Assembly: GCA_033856535.1 (NCBI GenBank)
Contig: JAWVEV010000139.1
Coordinates: 1 to 26,464, forward strand
Reading direction: 5' to 3'
Length of the DNA stretch: 26,464 nucleotides
Origin: JAWVEV01 sp033856535
GTDB taxonomy: Bacteria > Actinomycetota > Thermoleophilia > Miltoncostaeales > Miltoncostaeaceae
The notes under the pieces are model-generated. The model was not told the origin of the DNA. It searched no databases and was given only the letters and a program-made list of their open reading frames with translations. Position numbers and translations under genes: made by a program. Below are positions 7,491-16,307 of this stretch, piece by piece. Positions within the stretch are counted from its first letter, which is position 1; every line of letters starts with the position of its first letter.

Positions 7491-7533
7491 CGTCCCCCTC
7501 TCACCGCCCCGGCCGGGCGCCGGAGGTCGGGGC

Positions 7534-7539
7534 AGGCTA
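7534..7539 (-). promoter_or_regulatory. Possible -10 box for fabI
   Basis: On the minus strand TAGCCT lies about 45 bases upstream of the fabI GTG, just before the purine-rich leader. The matching -35 region (GCTCGA, 17 bases upstream) is poor. Confidence 0.3.
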
Positions 7540-7591
7540 GCAATCGCGCCCCCCGGTCGAGCGGTCTCGCCGGGCGGGAATGCCGCCGCAT

Positions 7592-7611
7592 GCGGGGAAA
7601 AGCCACCCCGC
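7592..7611. repeat. Inverted repeat upstream of the aceA promoter
   Basis: GCGGGG (7592-7597) and CCCCGC (7606-7611) are separated by 8 bases. The left arm overlaps a 10-bp palindrome, CCGCATGCGG (7586-7595). They lie 23-48 bases upstream of the aceA -35 box, where a regulator would bind. Confidence 0.35.
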
Positions 7612-7633
7612 CGCGACCTAGCCGAAAGTGTGT

Positions 7634-7662
7634 TTGCGGGGCGCGAGGGGGGTAAATATACT
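7634..7662 (+). promoter_or_regulatory. Sigma-70-type promoter of aceA
   Basis: TTGCGG (7634-7639), a 17-base spacer and TATACT (7657-7662) match the housekeeping consensus well, in a locally AT-rich patch. Transcription would start near 7667-7670. Confidence 0.7.
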
Positions 7663-7685
7663 CGCCAGGTCTGGCAATAAGCGGC

Positions 7686-9044
7686 GTGACGTCTATCTCG
7701 TGCCAGTTGTCACGTACTCTGAAGGGGGCGATCATCACACACTCCGCAAACGGAAACGGGGCCGCGCCGTCGCCTGAGCGACTCGCCGAGGAGCTGGCCA
7801 CGAGCTGGACTTCCGACGACCGCTGGAAGGGCGTCGAGCGTCCGTACACGCCCGAGGACGTCATGCGACTGCAGGGCACGGTCGTGCTCGAGCAGACGCT
7901 CGCGACCCTCGGTGCGAACAAGCTCTGGAAGTACATCCACACCGAGCCCTTCGTGAACGCGCTCGGCGCGATGACCGGCGGGCAGGCCGTGCAGCAGGTG
8001 AAGGCCGGCCTCAAGGCGATCTACCTCAGCGGCTGGCAGGTCGCCGCCGACGCGAACCTGGCCGGGCAGATGTACCCCGACCAGAGCCTGTACCCCGCCA
8101 ACTCCGTCCCGATGGTCGTGAAGCGGATCAACCAGGCGCTGCAGCGCGCCGACCAGATCTCCCACGCCGAGGGTGACGACTCGATCGACTGGTTCCAGCC
8201 GATCGTCGCCGACGCCGAGGCCGGCTTCGGCGGTCCGCTGAACGTCTTCGAGCTCGTGAAGTCGATGATCGAGTCGGGCGCCGCGGGCATTCATCTCGAG
8301 GACCAGCTCTCCTCGGAGAAGAAGTGCGGGCACATGGGCGGCAAGGTCCTCCTGCCGACCCAGACGGCGATCCGCAACCTGGTCGCCGCGCGCCTGGCCA
8401 CCGACGTCATGGGCGTGCCGACCGTGGTCATCGCGCGCACCGACGCCGAGGCCGCGACGCTGATCACCAGCGACATCGACCCACGGGACGCCGAGTTCAT
8501 CACCGGCGAGCGGACCTCCGAGGGCTTCTACCGGATCCGCAACGGCCTGCCGACGGCGATCAACCGCGGCCTGGCCTACGCCCCCTACGCCGACCTGGTG
8601 TGGTGCGAGACCTCCACGCCGGACCTCGACGACGCGCGCGAGTTCGCCGACGCGATCCACGCGGAGTTCCCGGGCAAGCCGCTCGCCTACAACTGCTCGC
8701 CCTCGTTCAACTGGAAGAAGAAGCTGGACAAGAAGACCATCGCCAAGTTCCAGAAGGAGCTCGGCAAGATGGGCTACAAGTTCCAGTTCGTCACCCTCGC
8801 CGGCTTCCACGCCCTCAACCACTCGATGTTCGAGCTGGCCAAGGGGTACCGCGAGGTCCAGATGGCCGCCTACGCCGACCTGCAGGAGCGCGAGTTCGCC
8901 TCCGAGGCCGACGGCTACACCGCCACCAAGCACCAGCGCGAGGTGGGCGCCGGCTACTTCGACGACATCACGACCGTGGTGTCGGGCGGAGAGTCCTCGA
9001 CCACCGCGCTGACCGGCTCCACCGAGGAGTCGCAGTTCCACTAG
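7686..9044 (+). CDS. aceA: Isocitrate lyase
   Basis: Isocitrate lyase cleaves isocitrate to glyoxylate and succinate, the first step of the glyoxylate shunt. The product has up to 452 residues and is closely similar in layout to mycobacterial Icl1. Visible motifs are the signature KKCGHMGGK with the catalytic cysteine, TYPDQSLYPANS-like substrate-loop context, VIARTDAEAATL, YNCSPSFNW, and a C-terminal lid ending TALTGSTEESQFH. The start is uncertain. GTG 7686 has no ribosome site, and its first 15 residues have no counterpart in relatives. The only good ribosome site (GAAGGGGG, 7721-7728) sits just before ATC codons at 7731 and 7734, where the conserved protein begins. A strong promoter lies upstream and a terminator follows, so it is probably transcribed alone. 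Confidence 0.95.
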   Translation: MTSISCQLSRTLKGAIITHSANGNGAAPSPERLAEELATSWTSDDRWKGVERPYTPEDVMRLQGTVVLEQTLATLGANKLWKYIHTEPFVNALGAMTGGQAVQQVKAGLKAIYLSGWQVAADANLAGQMYPDQSLYPANSVPMVVKRINQALQRADQISHAEGDDSIDWFQPIVADAEAGFGGPLNVFELVKSMIESGAAGIHLEDQLSSEKKCGHMGGKVLLPTQTAIRNLVAARLATDVMGVPTVVIARTDAEAATLITSDIDPRDAEFITGERTSEGFYRIRNGLPTAINRGLAYAPYADLVWCETSTPDLDDAREFADAIHAEFPGKPLAYNCSPSFNWKKKLDKKTIAKFQKELGKMGYKFQFVTLAGFHALNHSMFELAKGYREVQMAAYADLQEREFASEADGYTATKHQREVGAGYFDDITTVVSGGESSTTALTGSTEESQFH

Positions 9045-9054
9045 GCTGAGGTTC

Positions 9055-9118
9055 CGGCCCGCCCGGGCCGCCTGAGCTTTTCTCGCACGCGACGGGCGCT
9101 CCACGGGAGCGCCCGTCG
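9055..9118 (+). terminator. Two tandem hairpins terminating aceA
   Basis: CGGCCCG-CC-CGGGCCG (9055-9070) is followed within 8 bases by TTTT (9078-9081), a classical intrinsic terminator. A second perfect 12-bp stem (GACGGGCGCTCC, loop ACG, 9091-9117), extendable by one pair, follows it. Confidence 0.75.
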
Positions 9119-9165
9119 TCGTTGCGCGCACGTTTCTCCCGTCGCCAGAAAGGGGCGCGATCAGC

Positions 9166-10761
<1,596 letters not shown>

Positions 10762-10771
10762 GACCGCGCGC

Positions 10772-10802
10772 GACCCCGGGCCGGCGCGGCCGGCCCGGGG
10801 TC
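10772..10802. terminator. Bidirectional hairpin between convergent genes
   Basis: A perfect stem of 14 bp (GACCCCGGGCCGGC, loop GCG) lies between the aceB stop (10761) and the convergent SnoaL-like stop (10801). Its right foot overlaps that stop codon. There is no T-run. Confidence 0.65.
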
Positions 10803-11151
10803 AGAGCGTCGCGACGAAGACGATCAGGCCGCGGCGCACCTCGACCACGAGGGCGCCTCGGAAGGTGTACCCGATGCCCACCTCGCGGGTGTGGCGCAGC
10901 ACGGCCTTCGCGCCCCGCTGCTGCGGCGGGTCGAAGTCCGCGCCGCCGGCGATGTCCAGGACGCGGCGCGCGACCGCCTGGGGGCCGGCGGTCATCCCCT
11001 CCTCCTCGAGCAGGGCGACCTCGTCGTCGAGGCAGGCGGTCAGGCCGGCGAGGTCCTGGGCCTTCGCCGCGACGGCGACCCGCTCGAGCACCTCGATCGC
11101 GTCCCGCTCGCGGTCCGCGTCCGAGGGGTGGCGCGACGCGGCCGCGCTCAC
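10801..11151 (-). CDS. SnoaL/NTF2-like small protein
   Basis: The product has 116 residues from GTG 11151, whose GTGA overlaps the stop of the upstream gene. It has an N-terminal helix (RERDAIEVLERVAVAAKAQDLAGLTACLDDEVALLEE), then a strand-rich half ending GYTFRGALVVEVRRGLIVFVATL. This is the helix-then-curved-sheet pattern of the NTF2/SnoaL cone fold. Members bind small hydrophobic ligands or act as isomerases, but most remain unassigned. No catalytic residues can be named. It is the last gene of a three-gene overlapping operon. Confidence 0.65.
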   Translation of the reverse strand: MSAAASRHPSDADRERDAIEVLERVAVAAKAQDLAGLTACLDDEVALLEEEGMTAGPQAVARRVLDIAGGADFDPPQQRGAKAVLRHTREVGIGYTFRGALVVEVRRGLIVFVATL

Positions 11152-11504
11152 CTCATGATCGTCGGCTCGATGGACCGCACGAAGAGCGGCTTGAGCTCGT
11201 CCGACAGGAGGACGTCGGCGGCGTCCACCAAGCGCTGCGCCAGCTCCACGCGGGCGTCGCTCGCGCTCTGCTGGATGGCGTTCCAGCCCTCCTGCTCCGG
11301 GCTGCCCTCGCGGGCCAGGTCGGCCATGGTCATGGCGACCTTCTCGGCCACGCGCGGCTGGGAGAGCAGGAAGTGGGCGTCGACCAGCAGGATCAGCCGG
11401 ACCCACGCCTGATCGCCGTGCTCCTCGGCGTGGCGGCGCCACTCGGGCGAGACATGCGGCGTCAGCTCCGCGACCAGCGGAGCCCATCCCTCGGGCGCCG
11501 CCAT
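11148..11504 (-). CDS. Helical protein of unknown function
   Basis: The product has 118 residues from ATG 11504, the A of which is shared with the upstream TGA (TGATG coupling). It is predicted to be entirely helical with alternating charge (e.g. ARVELAQRLVDAADVLLSDELKPLFVRS). It has no signal peptide, membrane segment or cysteine motif. I do not recognise the family. The tight overlap on both sides says it is made together with the SHOCT protein and the SnoaL-like protein. Confidence 0.65.
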   Translation of the reverse strand: MAAPEGWAPLVAELTPHVSPEWRRHAEEHGDQAWVRLILLVDAHFLLSQPRVAEKVAMTMADLAREGSPEQEGWNAIQQSASDARVELAQRLVDAADVLLSDELKPLFVRSIEPTIMR

Positions 11505-11767
11505 CAGACCTTCGACAGGAGCTCGGCCTTCTTGGCCTGGAACTCCTCCTCGGTGATCAGCCCCTCGGCGCGGAGCTCGCCGAGCTGGCGGATGAGCTCC
11601 AGCGGCGTCGGCTCGTCGCCGCGCCGCCACGCGGGCGCGTGGCCCACCCAGCGGGTGAGGTCGTCGCCGGCCTGGCGGAGCATGCGGTTGCCCTGCTCCA
11701 TGGCCTTGTGGAACTCGGACATCATCTCTTTGAAGGCCCTGCGGGCTTGCTCTTGCGCATCGGACAT
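11504..11767 (-). CDS. SHOCT-domain protein
   Basis: The product has 87 residues from ATG 11767, preceded by GGAGGGGG about 12 bases upstream. The N-terminal half is a charged amphipathic helix (ARRAFKEMMSEFHKAMEQGNRML). The last 30 residues, LIRQLGELRAEGLITEEEFQAKKAELL, are a textbook SHOCT motif (short C-terminal domain), often attached to membrane or oligomerising proteins. SHOCT is thought to mediate oligomerisation or binding; no enzymatic role is known. It is the first gene of the three-gene operon and divergent from the MarR gene. Confidence 0.8.
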   Translation of the reverse strand: MSDAQEQARRAFKEMMSEFHKAMEQGNRMLRQAGDDLTRWVGHAPAWRRGDEPTPLELIRQLGELRAEGLITEEEFQAKKAELLSKV

Positions 11768-11818
11768 GGCCGTAGATTACCCCCTCCGCCCGCCGCCGAC
11801 CGCGCCCCGCCGAGGTGG

Positions 11819-11824
11819 TACCGT
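11819..11824 (+). promoter_or_regulatory. Possible -10 box for leaderless marR-type gene
   Basis: TACCGT ends 8 bases before ATG 11833, which would place the transcript start at the start codon. No -35 is convincing. Confidence 0.3.
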
Positions 11825-11832
11825 CCCGGGTG

Positions 11833-12330
11833 ATGAACCGGGAAACGACCTCGGCCCCGTGCGAGCGCGCGCGGGTGGCCCTGGCCGCCACGGAGGCCCT
11901 CGAGGCGCTGGCCGGCCTGGCCGCGCGCGACCTGGAGCGCCACGCCGCCGCCTTCGGGCTCTCGGACGCGAAGCTCGAGGTGCTCGAGGTCCTCGGCTGC
12001 TGCGACGACCGGCGCGCGTGCCTCTACGCGCTCGGCGACGAGCTGCGCGTGACCCGGCCCAACGTGACCAAGCTGGTCGACGGCCTCGAGCGCGAGGGCC
12101 TGGTGGAGCGGCTGCCCCACCCGCGGGACCGGCGCATGGTCCAGGCGCACATCACGGGAGCGGGCGCCGACGTCGCGGAGCGCGCGCTCCCGGGCCGGCG
12201 GGAGCGGATGGAGCGGCTCTGGAGCCGGCTCGGCGACGAGGAGCTGTTGGAGCTGGCGCGCCTGCTGAGGGCCGCGCTCGCGCCCGAGCGCGAGGCGGTT
12301 CCCTCAGCGGACGCGACGACGAGCGGCTAG
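11833..12330 (+). CDS. MarR-family transcriptional regulator
   Basis: The product has 165 residues from ATG 11833; GTG 11815 in frame would add 6. The winged helix-turn-helix runs from about 40 to 115. KLEVLEVLGCCDDRRACLYALGDELRVTRPNVTKLVDGLEREGLVERLPHPRDRRMVQAHIT contains the recognition helix (TRPNVTKLVDGLE) and the wing with the conserved D-x-R (PRDRR). Flanking helices give dimerisation. The tandem cysteines (GCCDD) before the DNA-binding helices are a possible redox or metal sensor but are not conserved across MarR proteins in general. It is divergent from the SHOCT operon, the arrangement expected if it controls that operon or itself. Its stop overlaps the gltA stop (CTAG shared). Confidence 0.88.
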   Translation: MNRETTSAPCERARVALAATEALEALAGLAARDLERHAAAFGLSDAKLEVLEVLGCCDDRRACLYALGDELRVTRPNVTKLVDGLEREGLVERLPHPRDRRMVQAHITGAGADVAERALPGRRERMERLWSRLGDEELLELARLLRAALAPEREAVPSADATTSG

Positions 12331-13655
12331 CGCTTCTCCATCGGGATGTAGTCCCGCTGGGCGGGGCCGATGTAGACCTGCCGGGGCCGCGAGATCTTCT
12401 GCTCCTTGTCGTTGATCATCTCCCGCCACTGGGCGACCCAGCCGGGGGTGCGGCCGATGGCGAAGAGGACCGGGAACATCTCGACCGGCATGCCCAGCGC
12501 CTCGTAGATGAGGCCCGAGTAGAAGTCGACGTTCGGGTAGAGCTTGCGCGAGACGAAGTAGTCGTCGGCGAGCGCGATCTTCTCGAGCTCGATCGCGATC
12601 GCAAGCTTCGGGTTGACGCCGGTCACCTCGAAGACGTCGTCGCAGGCCTTCTTGATGATCGTGGCCCGCGGGTCGAAGTTTTTGTACACCCGGGGGCCGA
12701 AGCCCATCAGGCGCTCCTTGCCCGCCTTCACGCCCTCGATGAACGCCGGGATGTTGTCCGTGGAGCCGATGCGGTTGAGCATCCGCAGCACGGCCTCGTT
12801 GGCGCCGCCGTGGAGCGGGCCGTAGAGGGCGGACACGCCGGCCGCGACCGCCGAGTAGGGGTCGACCTGCGAGGAGCCGACCGAGCGTACGGCGCTCGTG
12901 GAGCAATTCTGCTCGTGATCGGCGTGGAGGATCAGGAGGATGTCCAGCGCGCGCTCGATGCGCGGGTCGGCCTCGTACCCGACGACGCTCATCGCGAAGA
13001 GCATCGAGAGGAAGTTGCCCGCGTAGCTGAGCTCCTTCTTCGGGTAGACGTAGGGCCGGCCGGTCGTGTGCCGGAAGGCCCAGGCGCCGAGGGTCGGCAT
13101 CTTGGCGATCATCCGGACGATCTGGAGGTGCCGGTTGTCCTCGTCCCCGATCTCCTTGGCCTCGGGGTAGAAGGTGCTGAGCGCGCCGACGCTGGCCTGG
13201 AGCATCCCCATCGGGTGGGCGTCGTAGCGGAAGCCCTCCATGAACTTCTTGACGTTCTCGTGGACGAACGTGTGCCGCGAGATCTCGTCGACCCACGCGT
13301 CGAGCTGGGCCTGCGTGGGGAGCTCGCCGAATACGAGGAGGTACGCGACCTCCACGAACGAGCTGTGCTCGGCGAGCTGCTCGATCGGGTAGCCGCGGTA
13401 CTGGAGCACGCCGCGGTCGCCGTCGAGGAACGTGATCTCGCTTCGACACGACGCCGTGTTCATGAAGGCCGGGTCATAGGTCATGAGCCCGAAGTCGTCG
13501 TCGTCGGTCTTGATCTGGCGCAGGTCCATCGCCCGGATGGTCCCGTCGGTGATCGGCACCTCGTAGCTCAGGCCCGTGCGGTTGTCGGTCACCGTGAGGG
13601 TGTTCCCGGTGGCCGCGGCCGGATCAGAGGTCGCCGTCGACTGCTGAGTCGTCAT
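12327..13655 (-). CDS. gltA: Citrate synthase, with the second catalytic His read as Pro
   Basis: Citrate synthase condenses oxaloacetate and acetyl-CoA to citrate and opens the TCA cycle. The product has 442 residues from ATG 13655, with AAAGGGA 8 bases upstream. It is type II in layout: an N-terminal beta domain (LTVTDNRTGLSYEVPITDG), then LQYRGYPIEQLAE, LHADHEQNCSTS (about 243-254), GPLHGGANEAV with catalytic His 282 (E. coli His264), NVDFYSGLIY with catalytic Asp 377 (E. coli Asp362), and a C-terminus ISRPRQVYIGP. The motif GFGHRVYKNYDPR, carrying the second catalytic His (E. coli His305), is GFGPRVYKNFDPR here, with codon CCC at 12693-12695. That single-base difference from CAC may be real or a sequence error. 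All other signature positions are intact. Confidence 0.93.
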   Translation of the reverse strand: MTTQQSTATSDPAAATGNTLTVTDNRTGLSYEVPITDGTIRAMDLRQIKTDDDDFGLMTYDPAFMNTASCRSEITFLDGDRGVLQYRGYPIEQLAEHSSFVEVAYLLVFGELPTQAQLDAWVDEISRHTFVHENVKKFMEGFRYDAHPMGMLQASVGALSTFYPEAKEIGDEDNRHLQIVRMIAKMPTLGAWAFRHTTGRPYVYPKKELSYAGNFLSMLFAMSVVGYEADPRIERALDILLILHADHEQNCSTSAVRSVGSSQVDPYSAVAAGVSALYGPLHGGANEAVLRMLNRIGSTDNIPAFIEGVKAGKERLMGFGPRVYKNFDPRATIIKKACDDVFEVTGVNPKLAIAIELEKIALADDYFVSRKLYPNVDFYSGLIYEALGMPVEMFPVLFAIGRTPGWVAQWREMINDKEQKISRPRQVYIGPAQRDYIPMEKR

Positions 13656-13740
13656 TCCGAAGGTCCCTTTGACGAGGGTGTTGCACCAGCAGGTGCCGAG
13701 CAGAGTGAGGGGTGGGGCTCGCCGAGCCCCCGCGAGCGGA

Positions 13741-13746
13741 ATAGTA
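13741..13746 (-). promoter_or_regulatory. -10 box for gltA
   Basis: On the minus strand GGTACTATTCC carries TACTAT, 85 bases upstream of the gltA ATG, in a locally AT-richer spot. The -35 position is weak (GACCCA at 17 bases). Confidence 0.45.
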
Positions 13747-13905
13747 CCGGCGCCCGCCGGGTCTGGGTCGGCCCTGGTGATCGCTGGTACCATCGGCCAT
13801 CCGGCCTGCCCACGGGCGGGCCGTTCGGCATCGGACGCGCGACCTCGCCGTCCACGCCGCCTGAACCGCCGCCGCCCTGGCGGCATCCGAACCTCTGGAG
13901 GATCC

Positions 13906-15846
13906 GTGGCCGAGCACGAGAGCAATCTCGCCGTGCTGGTCGACTTCGAGAACATGGCCCGACCCGGGGCCAAAGGCCGAGGCGACTTCGATATCCACCT
14001 GGTGCTGAACCGGCTCGCCGACAAGGGGCGAGTCCTGGTGAAGCGCGCATACGCCGACTGGAGCCGGTACCGCGACGCGCGCCATGAGCTGCAGAACGCG
14101 GGCCTCGGCCTGATCGAGATGCCCTCGGCCCGCGAGGGCGCCAAGAACCGGGCCGACATCCAGATGGCGGTCGACGCGATGGAGCTCGCCTACAGCCGCG
14201 AGCACGTCGACACCTTCGTGATCGTGTCCGGCGACAGCGACTTCACGCCGCTGATCGGGAAGCTGCGCGAGCTGAACAAGCGCGTGACCGGCGTCGGCAA
14301 CCGCGAGTCGACGAGCGAGCTGCTGATCGCCAACTGCGACGAGTTCATCTTCTACGACCTCCTGGCCGCCCGCGGCCGCGAGGCGCGCACCGGCCCGGGC
14401 GGGAAGGCCGAGCCGCTCGACCTGCTGCGCGGCACGCTGACCGCGCTGCAGCGCGAGGGCGTCGAGTGGCCGCTCGCGAGCGTCGTGAAGGACTCCATGC
14501 GTCGCAAGTACCCGGCCTTCGACGAGAGCGACCACGGCTTCTCGACGTTCTCGAAGTTCCTCGAGGACGCGGCCAAGGGCGACATCATCCGGCTCGAGAC
14601 CGACCCGCGCAGCGGCACCTACCGGGTGGAGCTCACCGAGGGCCGCGCCGGTGTCCCGGCGCTGCCGGCGGCCCTCGAGGAGCGCGGGTCCGAGGCAGGC
14701 GAGGCCGGCCGGCGCCGGCGCCGGCGCCCGCGCCGCGGCGAGAGCGCCACGACCGAGCTCGGCGAGCCCGGCGAGGCCGAGGCCGCGACCGAGGTCGACG
14801 AGGAGGCGCCCGGCGCCGAGACCTTCGAGTTCGTCGTGGCGGCCAAGCCGATCGAGGCGGCCCAGCTGCCGCCGCTCGACGAGCCGATCTCCTACGAGGA
14901 CATGATCATGCTCGGGCCGGAGCTCGGCGACGACCTCCCCGAGGAGCTCACCGAGGCCACGGACGTGGACGAGTCCGGCCCGCCGGCGCGCAGCGCCCGG
15001 CGCCGGCGCCGCCGCGGCGCCTCGGCCGAGCCGGAGCCGACGGTCGCCGACCTGGCGACGCTCGGCGAGGATGAGGACGAGGAGGAGGCCGCCCCGGCCG
15101 CCGAGGACGCGGCCGAGGCCGAGGCCGCCGCGCTGGAGGCCGTGGCCGCCGAGGCGGAGACCGTGACCGCGGAGGCCCCGGAGGCCGACGCCGAGGGCGA
15201 GTCGCCGTCGCGCCGTCGCCGCCGCCGTCGCTCGACCACGGCGGCCGAGCCGGCCGACGAGGAGGGCGCCCCGACCGAGGAGCCGGCCGCCGAGGCCGCC
15301 CCGGAGCCGGAGGCCGAGGCCGCGCCCGAGGCGACGGTCGAGGTCGAGGGCCAGCCCGAGCCGCCGGCCGACGCCGGGATCGCCGTGGAGCCGCCGGCCG
15401 ACGAGGAGCCGCCGGTGCCCGCGACCCGGACGCGTGGCCGCGTGCCCCGCGGGTCGGTGCGGGCGACCGAGGCCGAGCCGGTCGCGGACGAGGCGCCCGC
15501 TCCCAAGCGGCGCACCCGCAAGAAGGCCGAGCCGGCCGTCGAGGAGGCCGCGACGGCCGAGGTGGCCGAGGCACCGAGCGAGGTGGCGCCCGCTGCCAAG
15601 CGGCGCACGCGCAAGAAGGCCGAGCCGACCGCCGACGGGGCCGCGACGGCCGAGGTCGCCGAGGCTCCCGCCGAGGACGCGCCCGCTCCCAAGCGGCGCA
15701 CGCGCAAGAAGGCCGAGCCGGCCGCCGACGGGGCGGGCGTGGCGGAGGCACCGAGCGACGTGGCGACGGCCCCCAGGCGGCGCACCCGCAAGAAGGCCGA
15801 GCCCGCCGCCGAGGAGACCCCGGTCGCGGAGGTCGCGGCCGAGTGA
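13906..15846 (+). CDS. NYN-domain (LabA/DUF88) protein with OST-HTH domain and long charged tail
   Basis: The product has 646 residues from GTG 13906, with GGAGGA close upstream. Residues 5-160 are a NYN domain of the PIN-like nuclease superfamily. VLVDFEN gives Asp13, NRADIQMAVDAM the middle acidic site, and IVSGDSDFTPLI Asp110 and Asp112. Residues about 173-243 (LLRGTLTALQREG...GTYRVEL) form an OST-HTH/LOTUS-type winged helix, which binds RNA. The remaining 400 residues are low-complexity Ala/Glu/Pro with islands of arginine: RRRRRRPRR, ARRRRRRGA, RRRRRRS, then four KRRTRKKAEP repeats. The combination suggests a nuclease or RNA-binding protein acting on structured RNA, with a disordered tail that could bind nucleic acid. 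The gene is monocistronic; a strong hairpin follows the stop. Confidence 0.88.
   Translation: MAEHESNLAVLVDFENMARPGAKGRGDFDIHLVLNRLADKGRVLVKRAYADWSRYRDARHELQNAGLGLIEMPSAREGAKNRADIQMAVDAMELAYSREHVDTFVIVSGDSDFTPLIGKLRELNKRVTGVGNRESTSELLIANCDEFIFYDLLAARGREARTGPGGKAEPLDLLRGTLTALQREGVEWPLASVVKDSMRRKYPAFDESDHGFSTFSKFLEDAAKGDIIRLETDPRSGTYRVELTEGRAGVPALPAALEERGSEAGEAGRRRRRRPRRGESATTELGEPGEAEAATEVDEEAPGAETFEFVVAAKPIEAAQLPPLDEPISYEDMIMLGPELGDDLPEELTEATDVDESGPPARSARRRRRRGASAEPEPTVADLATLGEDEDEEEAAPAAEDAAEAEAAALEAVAAEAETVTAEAPEADAEGESPSRRRRRRRSTTAAEPADEEGAPTEEPAAEAAPEPEAEAAPEATVEVEGQPEPPADAGIAVEPPADEEPPVPATRTRGRVPRGSVRATEAEPVADEAPAPKRRTRKKAEPAVEEAATAEVAEAPSEVAPAAKRRTRKKAEPTADGAATAEVAEAPAEDAPAPKRRTRKKAEPAADGAGVAEAPSDVATAPRRRTRKKAEPAAEETPVAEVAAE
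15505..15804 (+). repeat. Tandem repeats in the NYN protein tail
   Basis: Four copies of a unit centred on the codons for (K/R)RRTRKKAEP begin near 15505, 15598, 15691 and 15775, at spacings of 93, 93 and 84 bases (31, 31 and 28 residues). The intervening parts are Ala/Glu/Val-rich and also similar. All spacings are multiples of three, so copy-number change would keep the frame. Confidence 0.8.
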
Positions 15847-15850
15847 GGCC

Positions 15851-15896
15851 CTGACGCCCTGACACCCGGCGCGCCGCGCCGGGTGTCAGGCGTCAG
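15851..15896. terminator. Bidirectional hairpin between NYN gene and mec
   Basis: A long inverted repeat (left arm from CTGACGCC at 15851 to 15872, loop GCC, right arm 15876-15896) pairs over 21 bp with one bulged C. It lies between the NYN stop (15846) and the mec stop (15893), and its right arm overlaps the latter. Confidence 0.8.
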
Positions 15897-16303
15897 ACGA
15901 TCTCGACCGGCTCCTCCCGGATGGCCTCGCCCTCCGGGGCGTCGCGCGCGATCCGGAACGACCGGATCTCCGGGTCCTCGCGCCGCGCCAGCGAGACGAT
16001 CAGGTAGCTCGTCTGCGGGAAGAAGGCCAGCTCCACGTCGGTGCGCGAGGGATAGGCCGCCGACCGCGTGTGCGAGTGGTAGACGGCCAAGAGCTCGTCG
16101 CCGGCCTCGTCGATCTCGTCCATGATCCGCAGCTGCTCGCGCGGGTCCATGACGTACATGAACGGGCTGCCCTCGGTGTTGGTCGCCCGGTGGACCCGGG
16201 TGGCGGTGTCGCCGCGGCCGGCGATCATCCCGCAGCACTCGTTGGGCATGTCGGCCCGCGCGTGCTCCACGAGCTCGGCGGCCAGGCCGCGCGGCAGCCT
16301 CAC
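15893..16303 (-). CDS. mec: Mec-type JAMM/MPN metalloprotease (CysO-cysteine hydrolase)
   Basis: In Mycobacterium tuberculosis Mec+ releases cysteine from the CysO-Cys adduct, regenerating CysO. The 136-residue protein has the full JAMM zinc site: Glu22 (NECCGM), His76 and His78 (YHSHTRSAAYPS), Ser86 and Asp89 in the spacing H-x-H-x7-S-x2-D. The start is GTG 16303, 4 bases after the cysM stop. Position at the end of the moeB-cysO-cysM operon fits the pathway role better than a generic deubiquitinase-like label. The gene order differs from M. tuberculosis, where mec precedes cysO and cysM. Confidence 0.9.
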   Translation of the reverse strand: MRLPRGLAAELVEHARADMPNECCGMIAGRGDTATRVHRATNTEGSPFMYVMDPREQLRIMDEIDEAGDELLAVYHSHTRSAAYPSRTDVELAFFPQTSYLIVSLARREDPEIRSFRIARDAPEGEAIREEPVEIV

Positions 16304-16307
16304 CCGG

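Noticed and set aside
7562..7630. Riboswitch-like stretch on the minus strand upstream of fabI
   Set aside because: Contains GC stems but no conserved core I know; better explained as the aceA upstream regulatory region.
14700..15846. The Glu/Ala/Arg-rich tail as evidence of a frameshift or a separate gene
   Set aside because: The frame is continuous from the OST-HTH domain, codon use is uniform and the repeats are multiples of three.
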